This document shows positions 24,583 to 35,331 of a stretch of 64,000 nucleotides of DNA, one piece after another (the first letter of the stretch is position 1; the number at the start of each line of letters is the position of its first letter). The DNA is taken from assembly GCF_020360975.1 (NCBI RefSeq), contig NW_025408695.1:24299-88298 (forward strand), given 5' to 3'. Under the pieces are notes generated by a model, which was not told the origin of the DNA, ran no database searches, and saw only the letters and a list, made by a program, of their open reading frames with translations. A program made the position numbers and the translations under genes. The DNA is from Hirsutella rhossiliensis (lineage: Eukaryota > Ascomycota > Sordariomycetes > Hypocreales > Ophiocordycipitaceae).

Positions 24583-25025
24583 CTACTGCCTCCTCGACGT
24601 CGACTAGCGTGGATTGGCAACAGGCTAGAAAGTTTTGGCTCGGAGCACTTCCACTTGGATAATCTCGCTTCTTGGCGTACACTATTTCTTTCCGAGTGGG
24701 AAGCTTCCTAACGATCACTACTCTCATGGCCGTGGCATTTCTTCCCTTATAATGCTTGCCTATGGTACCGAAGCGATGCAATACTACTACCCTTTGTAAT
24801 CCCCATTTACCCTCCCTATGTGCGTCCACCGTCCCGACCCTCGGCTGGTCTCCACGTGCGACCTGCTACCCCAGCTTTGCCAAAGGCGGCCCTTCCATCG
24901 CCGTGCTCTCTTTGCGCACTCCAGCGAATCCTGGCTACTGCCGACCTCCGGCACATGGGGTGGCCGCGCCAACCGCCCGCCGCACACTTCCAACCATACT
25001 CTCCGGCCCTTCCAACGCCGTCCCA

Positions 25026-25230
25026 CCCACCTTGCGCATCAGTTGCTCCATCAATATCTGCCACTCCACCTCGTCGAGCAACAGCCAAAAGGCTGCCGGC
25101 GATAACATGTCCACGGTGTCCCTCGTGCAACCGGACTACCCGGCTAGGTTTGCTCCCTCGCCACCACCAACGTCGCATCAACGGCCTTCATGCTAAAGCG
25201 ACAGCCAGGATCCCCCTGCCTGTCCTCTTG
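25026..25230 (+). pseudogene. Degenerate extra copy of the accessory gene's 5' part
   Basis: About 850 bp upstream of the intact-looking start, the plus strand encodes GDNMSTVSLVQPDYPARFA and then, in another frame, RRINGLHAKATARIP. These match GADMSMMAFVQPGCPARFA and HRVKGLNAETLARS of the accessory gene at 25,876. The next conserved block (SIYNQQ...) was not found here. I read it as a partial duplication of the first exon that decayed, placed between RepHel and the accessory gene. Confidence 0.55.
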
Positions 25231-25875
25231 TAGTCGCTAGCCACCGGAGTCTCGACTTGCAAACCCTCTTGGAGTTCTCGTGACCAACTCGCATCCTCCT
25301 CCTCAGGTCGTCCCCTATATCCGACTTCACCGTGTCCCAATAGTGGACTCGACACGGTCGGCACCCGCCTCGCTCAGCCGCACGCAATGCCCATCCAACT
25401 ACCGACGACCGTCAAAAAGGGACCCCTGCAATACTACCATAACCTCTTTCTTTCCTTCACTCTCATTCGTTATTGTCGCCTTTGCTATCTACTCCATGCA
25501 ACGATGACACCGAAGGGTACTGCTGGACTTTCTTTCTCCGCAGACTTACCCACACTAACCTTACTGTTCGCCGACCTCCAACTTCTCGCGACATAGCCAT
25601 CACCCCTACTCAACTTCCAACCCCGGCTCCTACTTCACTCACGACCATAGAACCAGATGGTCGAGACTGTTCAAGAACCTCGCCAGCTCATTCCCGCATA
25701 CCCCCGCTTCTGATCTATCACCTAGGTAGCATTCTCTGACTCTTAAGTCTCCCCGACCCTAGCCGCGAGCCCTCTTTCGAGCAGCAAGAAAACCTGCTTT
25801 ATAGGATGCCCACCTCCACTCTGCGTAACCCCTCATTTACACTTCCACGGTGACTACATCTGCCATGTTCTCACG

Positions 25876-27294
25876 ATGTCGGCCTCCCAGCTCAACGTCG
25901 ATACCTCGTCCTTCCCGCGGCAACCTCTTGACAGCCAGAAAAATGCTGGCGCCGACATGTCCATGATGGCCTTTGTCCAGCCCGGCTGCCCGGCTAGGTT
26001 CGCCTACCAGAATGAGCATCGTGTCAAAGGGCTCAACGCAGAAACCCTAGCGAGGTCTTCCTTCCCACGCCCTCATGGCTGTCGACTCCGGGTATGCAGC
26101 AATCCGGTCAGATACTGGCAATCCATCGACCTGCATCTTCTTCAGCCTTAATATTTCCATATACAACCAACAGATAATCTCCTCGGAATGGACCGAGCAA
26201 TGGTTCTTCATGGTCGGCCGTGTTCATCCCTTTGCCCTGACGTGGGAAATCGAGCGACGTGATGGCTGGGAGTCGGACGATGATAACATCACAGAATACA
26301 CCGTCCCCGCGCTTATAGTCCGCGATCACAGCTACCAACCGTGAGTCTATGCTCCAAATCTCTCTGTCGCCACTGCCCTCCCTGACGATATCCATAGAAT
26401 TGTCACTCGCACCTCAGCTCGGTGGATACTTTCCCAACGATACAACCCATTGTCTCCTTCACGGGACCTGTCATCGGCTCCGGCCGCGACCTCCTGCATG
26501 GAAACTCGGCTGCGGCCCTTGACGACACCCAGCTGAGCTGCTGCGGCTTTGTCCAGCTCTCCACCTTTATTTGTCCTGGGATTCCCGGCAAACCCCTTCA
26601 AGGGCTTTCACCCTTCAAGTTTTCGTCATCTTCCCCATTCACGCTAATCCTTGGACCTCCTATGCAAGAAGATGACCGAGAGGCGCGACAGCCAGTTCCA
26701 GTCGAACACTCTCTTCACCTGTACGGGCAAAATCGCCGGCTTACTGGATCACCAGATCATGAAACAGGCCCCGGCTTTCGACCAAGACTATATCTTCATC
26801 GTCGTCCCCGACACGTGGACTTTCCACGACAAGGCCATGTCCGACCAGGCTTCTGCAACACAACTACTGCCGACGACACCCAAAAGCGCGGTCGGCAATC
26901 CCTCGGACTATAGCGTTGCGTTGGCCAGGTTTACCTCTACGAAGAAACCCAAGGCCGCCCAAAGCCCCGCCTCCCCCACGCCGCATGCTTCTGGCCCAGT
27001 CGATCCTTATGCTGGCATCAAGTCGGTCATTGCCCGATCCCTACCAAACCCCAACCAAGAGACCGCGACTTTCTCCCGAAACTTCCACCATAATCACCGA
27101 CTGTGACGGTCAAGACTCCCAAATCCGATACCTCCTCCTTTCTGTCCCCGGAAGACCCGCAGAGTCAGAGACGGACACCGAACAGGTCAATCACCAAGAC
27201 ACATCCGCCTCTGGCTCTATCAGACCTCCCGCGTCGATATCTTCCCGACCACTGCGCGCCCGACGTCCGCCCAAGAATATTCTCTAAACTTTAA
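25876..27294 (+). pseudogene. Helitron 2 accessory gene, divergent from RepHel; function unknown
   Basis: Starts MSASQLNVDTSSFPRQPLDS. Conserved blocks: GADMSMMAFVQPGCPARFA (25,950-26,005), SIYNQQIISSEWTEQWFFM and VGRVHPFALTW (26,150-26,250), TVPALIVRDHSYQP (26,300-26,340). A good intron follows (GTGAGT...CCTGACG...TAG, 26,341-26,397), then IQPIVSFTGPVIGSGRD (26,440-26,490), then NTLFTCTGKIAGLLDHQIM and QDYIFIVVPDTWTFHDK (26,705-26,835), and a Pro/Ser-rich basic tail. Frameshifts lie near 26,130, 26,420 and 26,660, and the stop is uncertain (27,287 or 27,294). The alternating hydrophobic strands around TCTGKIAG...IFIVVPDTW would suit a beta-barrel such as an OB fold, and RPA-like OB proteins are known from some plant and animal Helitrons, but that is an inference. 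A host gene captured twice is less likely, since both Helitrons hold it in the same place. Confidence 0.6.
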
Positions 27295-28100
27295 AGCATC
27301 AAACGAAACAATACAACATGACAACATGTCTCATCATCCTCAAAATCAACTGCCAAAGGCTCGAATAGCACATTCTCTTCTCTTCTTGTTCTCCTTTTCA
27401 TGAAGACGATCAAGTCAAAACTTCCCCAATATACTCCTTATTCTGTTTATACCTACGACTTATACCGGTAGCACATGTAAATTTTCCGAGCCTTCCACTC
27501 GCCCAGACATGCATTACCCACTCCATCTCTCTTCAACCCTGCCGTCTCTCCACGCCCTTTGAGTTTGCGCCTTTTAAACAAAATCTCCCTCCAGCGGCCT
27601 AGCCTGCCTCCCCGACGCTCTGTCTCGGTTTCACTCACGATAATGCTCTACGTCTCTCGCCGTGTCTCGTATCTCGACCTCACTCTTCTTCCTGTCTCCA
27701 ATCTACTGTCGCCAACTCTCTCTCTCTCTCTGTAGCCAACTCTTCTCCGGTTCTCTTGTCGCCAAATTTCGTTCCGAAAGGCTTCTTTGCGCGAGCCGCG
27801 GCTGGCGAGCCTTCCTCTCGTATTCAGTCAGAAGAGAGGCATAAAACCTCTTCTCATTGGCTAATTGGCCTCCCTGTACTCAACTCGTGCGGGGTGGTCG
27901 GTTGGCAACGCCACCAAATGAAGGCCATGCCGCAAACCCCTGAGCGTTGACTAGGTAACGAGCTAGCCGTTTCCGAGCTTTTCTTCAATGCAAGTTTCAA
28001 GCACACGCTTCCACTTCCATCGTGGGTCGAATCTATCGAACCCATCGGTTACTAACGGATTCTAGGTCAAATTTAGCTCCGCGGCCGACCTAGCTACAAC
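27295..28100. other. Helitron 2 trailer and flank, no gene
   Basis: Contains a CT microsatellite (about 27,716-27,735) and TTCCGAAAGGCTTC (27,771-27,784). No domain-bearing frame was found. The left end of Helitron 2 probably lies here. Confidence 0.4.
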
Positions 28101-28123
28101 ATTCCCTGGCACCACCTGCGGGT

Positions 28124-28684
28124 GTGTATTGCTGCAGCCCCCAGGGTACTGTATACGATATCGCCTGGAACCCAGGCGCCGAACCATTGGAAGATCCCCC
28201 GGCCGTTATTATGGTGGACTTTGATAGCTACGATGGACCGCCATATCTAATAACTAACGAGGGCAGGAAAATCTCACCCATCCTCCCAGTCAGGCGTGAT
28301 TTCCTTATGGGCAACGAGACCTGCGCTCGCACGCAGTTTCCCCTGATGGTGGCGTTTGCTATCACTGTTCACAAATGCCAGAGCCTAACGAAGGAGCAAA
28401 TAGTTACTGATCTCGCTACACGCGACTTCCAGGCCGGTATTAGCTATGTTGCTGTGTCACGGGTTACGTCGCTGCAAGGCTTACTCCTTGAGGCGCCTTT
28501 CGATCGTCAGAGCCTCTATAACCACACGCCGACAGAAGGTTTATAAGCCTGTCTCCCCTACGTGCTGCGTTTACGGCTAACTACAAAGGCTAAAGCAGGG
28601 ATGAAGATGCGCCTCGCTGACCAACAACGGCGTCAGGGTCAACAGCTGAGCGATGCACCGTATCCACCACTCTACCTTGACTAA
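28124..28684 (+). pseudogene. Third Helitron helicase, C-terminal fragment
   Basis: The plus-strand frame reads GTVYDIAWNPGAEPLEDPP, PAVIMVDFDSYDGPPYL, then the Pif1/Helitron C-terminal motifs FPLMVAFAITVHKCQSLT and GISYVAVSRVTSLQGLLL. After a stop at 28,546 a further frame gives a basic Gln-rich tail (LADQQRRQGQQLSDAPYPP) to about 28,684. Walker motifs and the Rep domain are absent. Its motif wording differs from Helitrons 1 and 2 (HKCQSLT against YKVQGGT), so it belongs to another Helitron lineage. The copia A insertion follows at 28,972. Confidence 0.8.
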
Positions 28685-28860
28685 ACGACGTCTTCCTATA
28701 AGCTACAGGGAAGGGGGAGGTTCGATATAGGGTATATAGTTAGATTGGGCCAGTCAGGAGCGGTTTAAACAGCTGGATGGCCGCCGCAGGCAAGGGGTTC
28801 TAGGGGTCCCCTAAAGTTGTGCAGGAATACGATGTTCACCCTTCGGGCTGGATATTCAGC

Positions 28861-28918
28861 CGTTAAGCCCCTTGCCTTGGCAACTTAACGGGTGTTCGAA
28901 GTATTTTACGCACTTCGT
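28861..28918 (+). repeat. Two adjacent hairpins downstream of the Helitron helicase tail
   Basis: CGTTAAG (28,861-28,867) pairs with CTTAACG (28,884-28,890), with an inner TTGCC/GGCAA stem. A second stem, CGAAGT/ACTTCG, follows at about 28,897-28,918. Helitrons end in a hairpin close to the 3' terminus, so one of these may mark the third Helitron's end. It could also be a transcription-related structure. Confidence 0.4.
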
Positions 28919-28971
28919 CTTACAGGTTATACATGTTTTTCGTTGGAAATCAATCCGAAACCCTATTTCAA

Positions 28972-29225
28972 TCTCGCAGGGAAGTAATTTGGAAAGGTAA
29001 GGGTCAACATGTAAATTGAGGTTCGTCTCTTCTATCTAAGAAGGAGTGAGCAAGAACCCTATTTATGATCAAAGAGAGTAGAAGAGTTCAAGGAAAGACG
29101 CATAATCTAATGAGGACAGATTGCAGATGTGCATAAGAAAGGGTAGTGGCTTAAGCAAAGGAAATAGTCCTGTTACAGGATCCGTCATGTGTCAAGTACA
29201 AATGGTACGTATCCTGAGTGCAACA
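28972..29225 (-). repeat. 3' LTR of copia A
   Basis: 254 bp; on the minus strand it starts TGTTGCACTC and ends CCTGCGAGA, so the closing dinucleotide is GA rather than CA. Compared with 40,966-41,219 it shows five short indels in G, A or GA runs and no substitution. Confidence 0.93.
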
Positions 29226-29265
29226 CACCCCCCCAGTCTGAGGGAAGATCCCTCAAACTGTGATA

Positions 29266-32200
29266 TCACTCCTCGTCGTCGGAGGGAACGTGGTGAATTC
29301 GTGGGGAAATGTCAATAAGACCAAGTTGCTGAACAAAGGCCTTGAAGGCTTGGCCAGGCAGTGCTTTGGTGAGACCATCCGCGATCATTTGGTTTGTTGG
29401 GACGTACTCAACCTCAAAGTGGCCTTCTTGGAACGTTTGCCTTGCCCAGGCGTTGTGAATATCAACGTGCTTAAGCGCGGTTCTGACACGGGGAACGTCA
29501 GCTGTGATAAGCCTGATCGTTTGCGTGTTGTCACACTCAATGATAGGGTCGTTGTCAAGCTGAAGATCGATTTGCTTGAAGAGTCGAAGGAGGCTGAGAG
29601 TTTCCTTGGCAGTGTGAGTGAAGGCGAGGAGCTCTGCCTCAGTCGAGGAAGTTGTGACTGTGGCTTGCTTTGTGGCATTCCACCAAATGGGACCGTTGAA
29701 GAGAGTGATGAGGCATCCTTGGGAGGATTTCCTCGAGTCGGGATTGTCTGCAAAAGCAGCATCGGTAGCAATACGGATTTCTTTTGGCTTGGTGAGGAGG
29801 TGGAGCTCGTTGGAGTCTCCCGAGAACTCAAGCGCGAAGAATCTCGTAGCAAATAGATACTCAAGCATCTGATCCATGACTTCATGGTGCTTGGAAGACG
29901 GGTTCATCATGTGTTCAGCAAGTTTGCTAACACCAAAGGAAACATCGGGTCGGGTTGAGATCGCAACGAAGTTGATCGATCCGGTTTTCTGTTGAAACAA
30001 GTTCACGCTTTCAGGAGAGGCCTGTTCGTCGTGACGTTGAAGGGAATTTCCGGGCAGCGGGTTGCCTCGAAAGGAGCTTTTCTTGGTGATTCCGTATTGG
30101 GTTGCAATCTTGTCGATGTAGGAATCTTGGCAAAGCCAAACCTTGCGGGCATCTCGGTCCCGAATGACTCGGATCCCAAGAAACCAAGACACTTCACCTT
30201 GATCGGTGAGTTCGTAGTGTCGTTTGAGTCGTGTGATCAGATGGTTGACATTGTCCTCGTTCTTTTGCCGATAAAGAATCGAGATGTCATCCACAAAGAA
30301 GAAAATGATGCACCAGTCATTCATCTGGATGCACGGTTCATCAGAACAGGTCTCGAGGCCTAGTTCTGCAAAGGTGGTCGTGAGTTCTTTCTGCCAGAGC
30401 AAGGGTGATCTTCGTAGACCATACAGGGCTCGGAGAAGCTTGAGAACCCAGCCAAAGCGTTTGAATCCATCGGGGAATTCGACATAGACGAGTTCGTCTA
30501 ACTCGGCATTGGTAAAGCGTTCACAGCGTCAAGGTGCCGTGATTCTAGGTCAAACTTGCACATTAGGGCCATCATAATGCGGAAGTTGCGCGCTGCAAGC
30601 GTCGCTGCATATGTCTCTGCCGTTGGTTTCCTGTAAGTCTCCGCGGACGCAGAGGCGGGGCTTGAACTTGGGCAGGGCTCCGTGCTTGTTGAATTTGTAC
30701 TTTAATGCCCAAGTGAGGGAAGAGGTCTTCCAGCGGTCGGATCCATCTGATCGCGCCGAACGGGTTTGAAGGTGCCTCGGGAAAAGAGTGCATCAACTTC
30801 TGTTTTGCCAGCAAGTTTGAACTGGTCTCCGAAGGGGTGAGAGTCGAGTTCTCTCCAGGATCGTGGTTCAGGGGGAAGACTCCGCTTGTGGAGTCGTTCC
30901 TCCCTGGCTGCTCGGAATGCAGCGTGAAAAGCAGCTGAGGGATGAGACTGTTTCCTCGCTTCAATTCGGGCTGAGCGTCTAGTTGGCTCTTGAGGAGTCT
31001 TGTCCACTTGATTTGGCTCAGGCTCGGGGTTCGGAGGCGGGTCCTCCGGGCCAGCGACAAATATAGTGTCAAGTGGCTCTGGGGTTTCCGTAGGGGTAAG
31101 CAGTTGTGCTACCTCGTCTTGGAAGCGCACTCGTTTTCAGGGGCGGATTGAGAAACCATCCGATCGTTGGGTTCCTCATCCTCTGACTCAGAGTCGATGT
31201 GCTCTGGAAACGGGTTTTCTGGTTCTTTGATGACCAGGGGAGTGTCTCCAGCAGATTTCTGGTAGACCTGTGATTCATCGAAAGTGACATCACGAACTCG
31301 GCGGACTTCCGAACGTGAAGGAATCCAAATGCGGTAAATATTGTGGGAATCGTACCCCACCAAATAACCAATCTCGGCGTGTGGTTGAGTCTTAAGGTCT
31401 CTCTTCTGAGTACCTTGAAGTGCAGTGGTAGTTAAAGGATAGGCTTTGCAGCCATATGCCTTCAGGTGAGTGATGTCGGGTAAAGGATTCGCTGAGTAAC
31501 CGGTGTCTCGGTTGTTGTCCCTAAGCCACTCGTGTAGCCTTTGGAAGGGAGTCTTCCAGTTCTCGCGAAGTTGAGGTGACCGGTTGTGTAGATAGGTGGC
31601 GGCGGTCCAGGTCTCAGGCCACATATCATCATCGAGATTTGCCTCGACGTGCATGTTCCTAGCCCATGTGCCTATCACCCCCCCAGAACGCTCGGCGGGG
31701 CCGTTCTGTGCCGGTGTGTGAGGAGCAGTGGGTTCATCCTCAATGCCCTCATCATCTATCCATGTAACGTACCCCGACTGGAGTCCGCGGTCGTTATCCC
31801 GGTGAACGACGCATGCTTGGAGCCTCCATTGGCGCCAAATGTACGAAGAAAAACGTGAAAGTGTTGAAAGAAGGGTCTCCTGTTGACTGTTTGGAAGTGC
31901 GTAGCAAAATGAGCCCAGAAAAGTCATCTTTGAGTAACAATGCTACCTTCTTGCCGTTGTAGCTTTGGTGCATGCTGAAGAGGTCAATGTAGATCCGCCA
32001 GAAAGGCCTTGAAGAAGTTGCCTTGGACGGTCTTCGTGAAACTTGTTTTTTCGCTTTTGCGAGGGAGCATACCTCACAGTCGATAGTTGCCGGGCCTTTG
32101 ATCTTACAGCCTGTGGTGGCTTCGACGAGGTGTTCCAACGCAGTAGGGTTCAAGTGACCCAAACGTCGGTGCCAGAGTTGCGCCTCTTGTGGATCAGAAG

Positions 32201-32998
32201 GTTTAGGATCCTTTGAGGTCATTGCGGCAATAGCAGGCGGGAGAGAAGGGGGGATTGGCGTGAATTCGAGGACATTTTGTCCGTGCATCGGGGTCGTCCT
32301 ACATATCTCCCAGCCATCCTTTGACACAATTCCTGTCATAAGGGTCCAATCGATGCCTGCCTTGCGGAATCGATCGGCTGATGCAACGTTGGTGTGGAAA
32401 GACGGGACGTGTAAGGCTTGGTTGAGTTGGAAAGTTCGATTGTAGCTGACATTGATGATGACGGTGCCTCGACCAAGGATAGGCAAGAATCATTCCCGAA
32501 AAAGCCCTTCTCCTTCCTCTGCGGGTTGATAGTCAATGAAACGGTGCCGATCCCGGATTACGTGGACGTCTGATGCTGAATCGAGCAAAACAGAGTCTCG
32601 AAGTGGGTAGACGTATGATGTGGATGCGGCTGCCGGTGGAGGTGAGCTTACGGTGACCGCAGCAGCGGCTGACGGTTCACCCGTTCTCGGAGTGTCGTTT
32701 CGAGTGCTAGATTGGTTCCTAGCCTCTCGTTTATCGCGAGCTTGCTTGATAGACTGCTCGACTTTCTCCTTGAGGTGTGGTCTCTTCTCAAGTCGGTCAT
32801 TTTTCTTTGCCTCAATCTCCGGATCTGGTATCCATGAGGCTGGGCGGATTTCCTCGTTGTAGTACCAACAATCTGAGAAGTAGTGTTTCAGTCCACACAC
32901 GCAGGGTGGCCTTTCAGGCCGGGTTGACGAGGAATTCGTCGAGTCGTTATTAGAAGGCCGTTGAGGATTCGTTTGGTCGGATCGCTCTTGCTGCCAAG
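29266..32998 (-). pseudogene. Copia A gag end and pol: protease, integrase, RT, RNase H
   Basis: Order on the minus strand: zinc knuckle CVCGLKHYFSDCWYY (about 32,890); aspartic protease LLDSASDVHVI (about 32,590); an in-frame TGA at 32,490-32,492; the GAG-pre-integrase finger (LWHRRLGHLN...CEVC, about 32,180-32,070); integrase core (IYIDLFSM, HRDNDRGLQ, APHTPAQNGPAERSGG); RT, with LESRHLDAVNAFTNAEL near 30,540-30,490, YGLRRSPLLW, and catalytic FFFVDDISILY at about 30,300; RNase H (IATDAAFADNPDSRKSSQG, STEAELLAF) to 29,266. Frameshifts lie near 31,810, 31,120, 30,720 and 30,500. Coding order PR-IN-RT-RH defines copia. Confidence 0.93.
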
Positions 32999-33024
32999 CA
33001 GACTTGCAAATAGATAAATCATAA

Positions 33025-33112
33025 TCAAATCAAATCAAATCAAATCAAATTTATCCAAATCAAATCAAATCAAATTGCCCCTGCGCTGAATCAAATCAAA
33101 TCAAATCGCAAC
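33025..33112 (+). repeat. Left subterminal pentamer array of the hAT
   Basis: Runs of AATCA/CAAAT units in three blocks, separated by a unit of TTTATCC and by GCCCCTGCGCTG. Such arrays near hAT ends are usual transposase-binding sites. A matching array lies at 39,912-39,996. Confidence 0.85.
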
Positions 33113-33134
33113 ACCCAAATTTATTTGGATATCT

Positions 33135-33334
33135 TGTTGGATCCACCTGTGCACTAGGCACCGATCGCGCACGTATAACTAATCGACCGCGCTAGTCACG
33201 TGCGAGTAAGAGGTGAGACACAGGGAGGAAGGTCTTTGCACACAGTTTGTATGGGACACGTTTCCCTAGTTACACAAGATATAACCAATTGAACCAGTTC
33301 GAATAACCTCACTGCAGTGAAGAGCCTGTCCACA
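33135..33334 (+). repeat. 5' LTR of copia B
   Basis: 200 bp, TG...CA. Contains CACGTG (33,197-33,202) within CTAGTCACGTGCGAG. By eye identical to 39,003-39,202. Confidence 0.95.
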
Positions 33335-33602
33335 CTGATCAGTGTCGCCCGGCAAAGGTGACACAGAACAGCAAGACGGAAGAGAGCTAACCTATCGTCA
33401 CGCTCTGCAAAGCAGGCTCCCTGACGGTAGGATAGTTGCTACAACGCGCGGATTGCTACGAAGACTCTGCATCAGAGCCCACTCTAGTTATCCAACCGTG
33501 CCTAAGCTTTGCTGTCATCAGCGACCCTTAGGCGTGCCCTATCGCACATTGATAACCTCATTGACACCCTGTGCCCTGTTTCTCAGCACACAGCCTGTCA
33601 AT

Positions 33603-35331
33603 ATGTCTGACAATTCATCTGCCGCACTAGCCCCGGCAACAGCCCAGGATACCCCGGCCAACGTGTCTCTCGAAGACAGGCAACTCGTTGAACGGAACCT
33701 GACGATCGTGGAGCTCCTTCACTCCCGATCAGGCATTTCGACGCGGATTTCCTCAACGAACCTATCACCCAGAGCTCCTCCTTGTCCACCGCAACAGCTT
33801 CTTCTTAGGCTGTGTGGCAACATACACGGTGGATAAACGTAACCACGGAATTGCCCTGCTTGGGGATCTGTATAACGACTTCACGGGATGGAGCTATGAT
33901 GACTTCGAACTAATCAACCCACGCCTTAGATCAAGACTCCGGACGCTTCTCAGAATTAGGGGGATCTATATGGGCAAGGCCAACTCTAGCATCTCTCGAG
34001 CTTTATGTGGCCTTCTAACAAGTAACGAACTTCCTGAATGGGATGAGAACGAGTTGCTTGGTCAAGAGGTTGCTGAAAACACCGTGGCATATAAGGTGAA
34101 ACAGAAGCTGCTCCAAGGAACTGTTAAAGCGGCTATATCGTCACCGGCACCGATAGTAATCCAGCAGCCAACTATTACCCGACCGGCAGAACCGGAATCC
34201 CCTCATATCATTGAGACCCATCAACCCGCTCAGCAAGAGCCTCAGCATCAATGGCGCGAATCCCCTCGGTATCAGCAGACGCTCCCCGTACGGACTACCA
34301 ACTTCCGAGATGCATACACGAGCATTCCACCTGTTCGATTCGAGAACGAGGAAGTTGAGGCCGATCTCACGATTAGATTCATTAAGATATGGGACAAGAA
34401 ACTAGCCTATACCGGCGAACCATACGATATCTTCGATGACAAGATCCGGAAATTCATGAGCGTGTGCCGTCAAGCAAACATTCCTCCGTCTAAATTCCAT
34501 GGTGTTTTCCTTCGATTCTGGCCAAGCTCAGTCCTTCTTTCTACGAAATCAGCACTGATTTAACCTTCGCTGAGATGTATCAGAAGATGAAAGAGCACTT
34601 TGACACCGAAATCAACCAGAAGATGTATCATACCCACTGGAGCACCCTCACCTTCAGCCGACTTCGGGCTGAGATGCCCGGTAAGTCATCTGACGAGGTC
34701 CTCCAGGCCCTTCTTACGAAATTGCGGCTCTGTAGGAGAGCACTCGGGGATAAGTCTGGCGGCGAAGGTGGCCTGATCGATGCAACGCTCAGGGCGTGCC
34801 GTGGTGTGCCTGAATTCCGACTCGCGATATACTCTCCCGCACCTACATTTGAGGGGTTGGCATCACAGCTTCGATCATCGCTATCTGCCATGCAAGATGA
34901 ACGATCTGAACAACCCAGTGGCCAATATCCCCAAGACCTGGATAGAGGACACGATCAGCACTTCGTGGATCGCAAATTTCAGCGAAATTCCGGCGGAACA
35001 AGAGGTCAATCACAAAGGCGTCAGCCAAATTGGAAGAAGAAATGCTACGTTTGCGGCAAGGAAGATTGTTTCTCAACGAGACATCCTGAAAACGAGATAA
35101 AGCAGCCAAAGAGAAGTATCTACGAGAGAGAGGCTTCCACGGTCAATCTCGTTCGTATGCTATGTTCTTGGCTGACTATGAAGGAATCACAGGATCAGGA
35201 TGACTCGAGCACCGAGGAATCTGATGATTCTGACTCCTCTGACCCTTATGAATCGTTCTACGCTGCTGCGACCTTTCTGTCCAACGAAGCTTTCCATCAT
35301 CGGATCTCTCAGTAGGCATCAAGTTATTCAA
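33603..35331 (+). pseudogene. Copia B gag, frameshifted
   Basis: ATG at 33,603 (MSDNSSAALAPATAQDTPAN). The frame shifts near 33,780 into DLYNDFTGWSYDDFELINPR..., and again near 34,530 into FAEMYQKMKEHFDTEINQK. A Cys-rich knuckle CYVCGKEDCFSTRHPENE (about 35,044-35,100) is of the CxxC...H kind seen in fungal copia Gag. An acidic Ser/Asp tail (SSTEESDDSDSSDPYE) ends near 35,315. Gag forms the cytoplasmic virus-like particle. Confidence 0.85.

Larger units (their letters stand above)
17640..27950 (-). mobile_element. Helitron 2, two-gene rolling-circle transposon
   Basis: A second, inverted Helitron whose RepHel (minus, 24,582-17,885) and divergent accessory gene (plus, 25,876-27,294) both match those of Helitron 1. 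The 3' side carries the shared GACCAATC-rich stretch (17,700-17,770) and the terminal motif GCCTTGAGGAACGA (17,651-17,664), followed by a short hairpin CCCCGACCGGGG-like sequence (about 17,606-17,617). The 5' border is a guess from where accessory-gene sequence and its trailer end. Codon use and base composition differ from Helitron 1, so the two are old paralogues rather than a recent duplication. Confidence 0.6.

Noticed and set aside
24816..25181. A Gly/Arg-rich minus-strand frame next to Helitron 2
   Set aside because: No domain; it overlaps the recognisable accessory-exon remnant on the plus strand.
27716..27735. CT microsatellite as a regulatory site
   Set aside because: A plain simple repeat in a non-coding trailer, with nothing around it to suggest a role.
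29260..29856. A 198-codon plus-strand frame
   Set aside because: It lies opposite the RNase H region of copia A, whose motifs are clear on the minus strand.
33025..33112. A CRISPR-like or telomere-like repeat array
   Set aside because: The pentamers are continuous without unique spacers and mirror an array at the other hAT end; they are subterminal transposon repeats.
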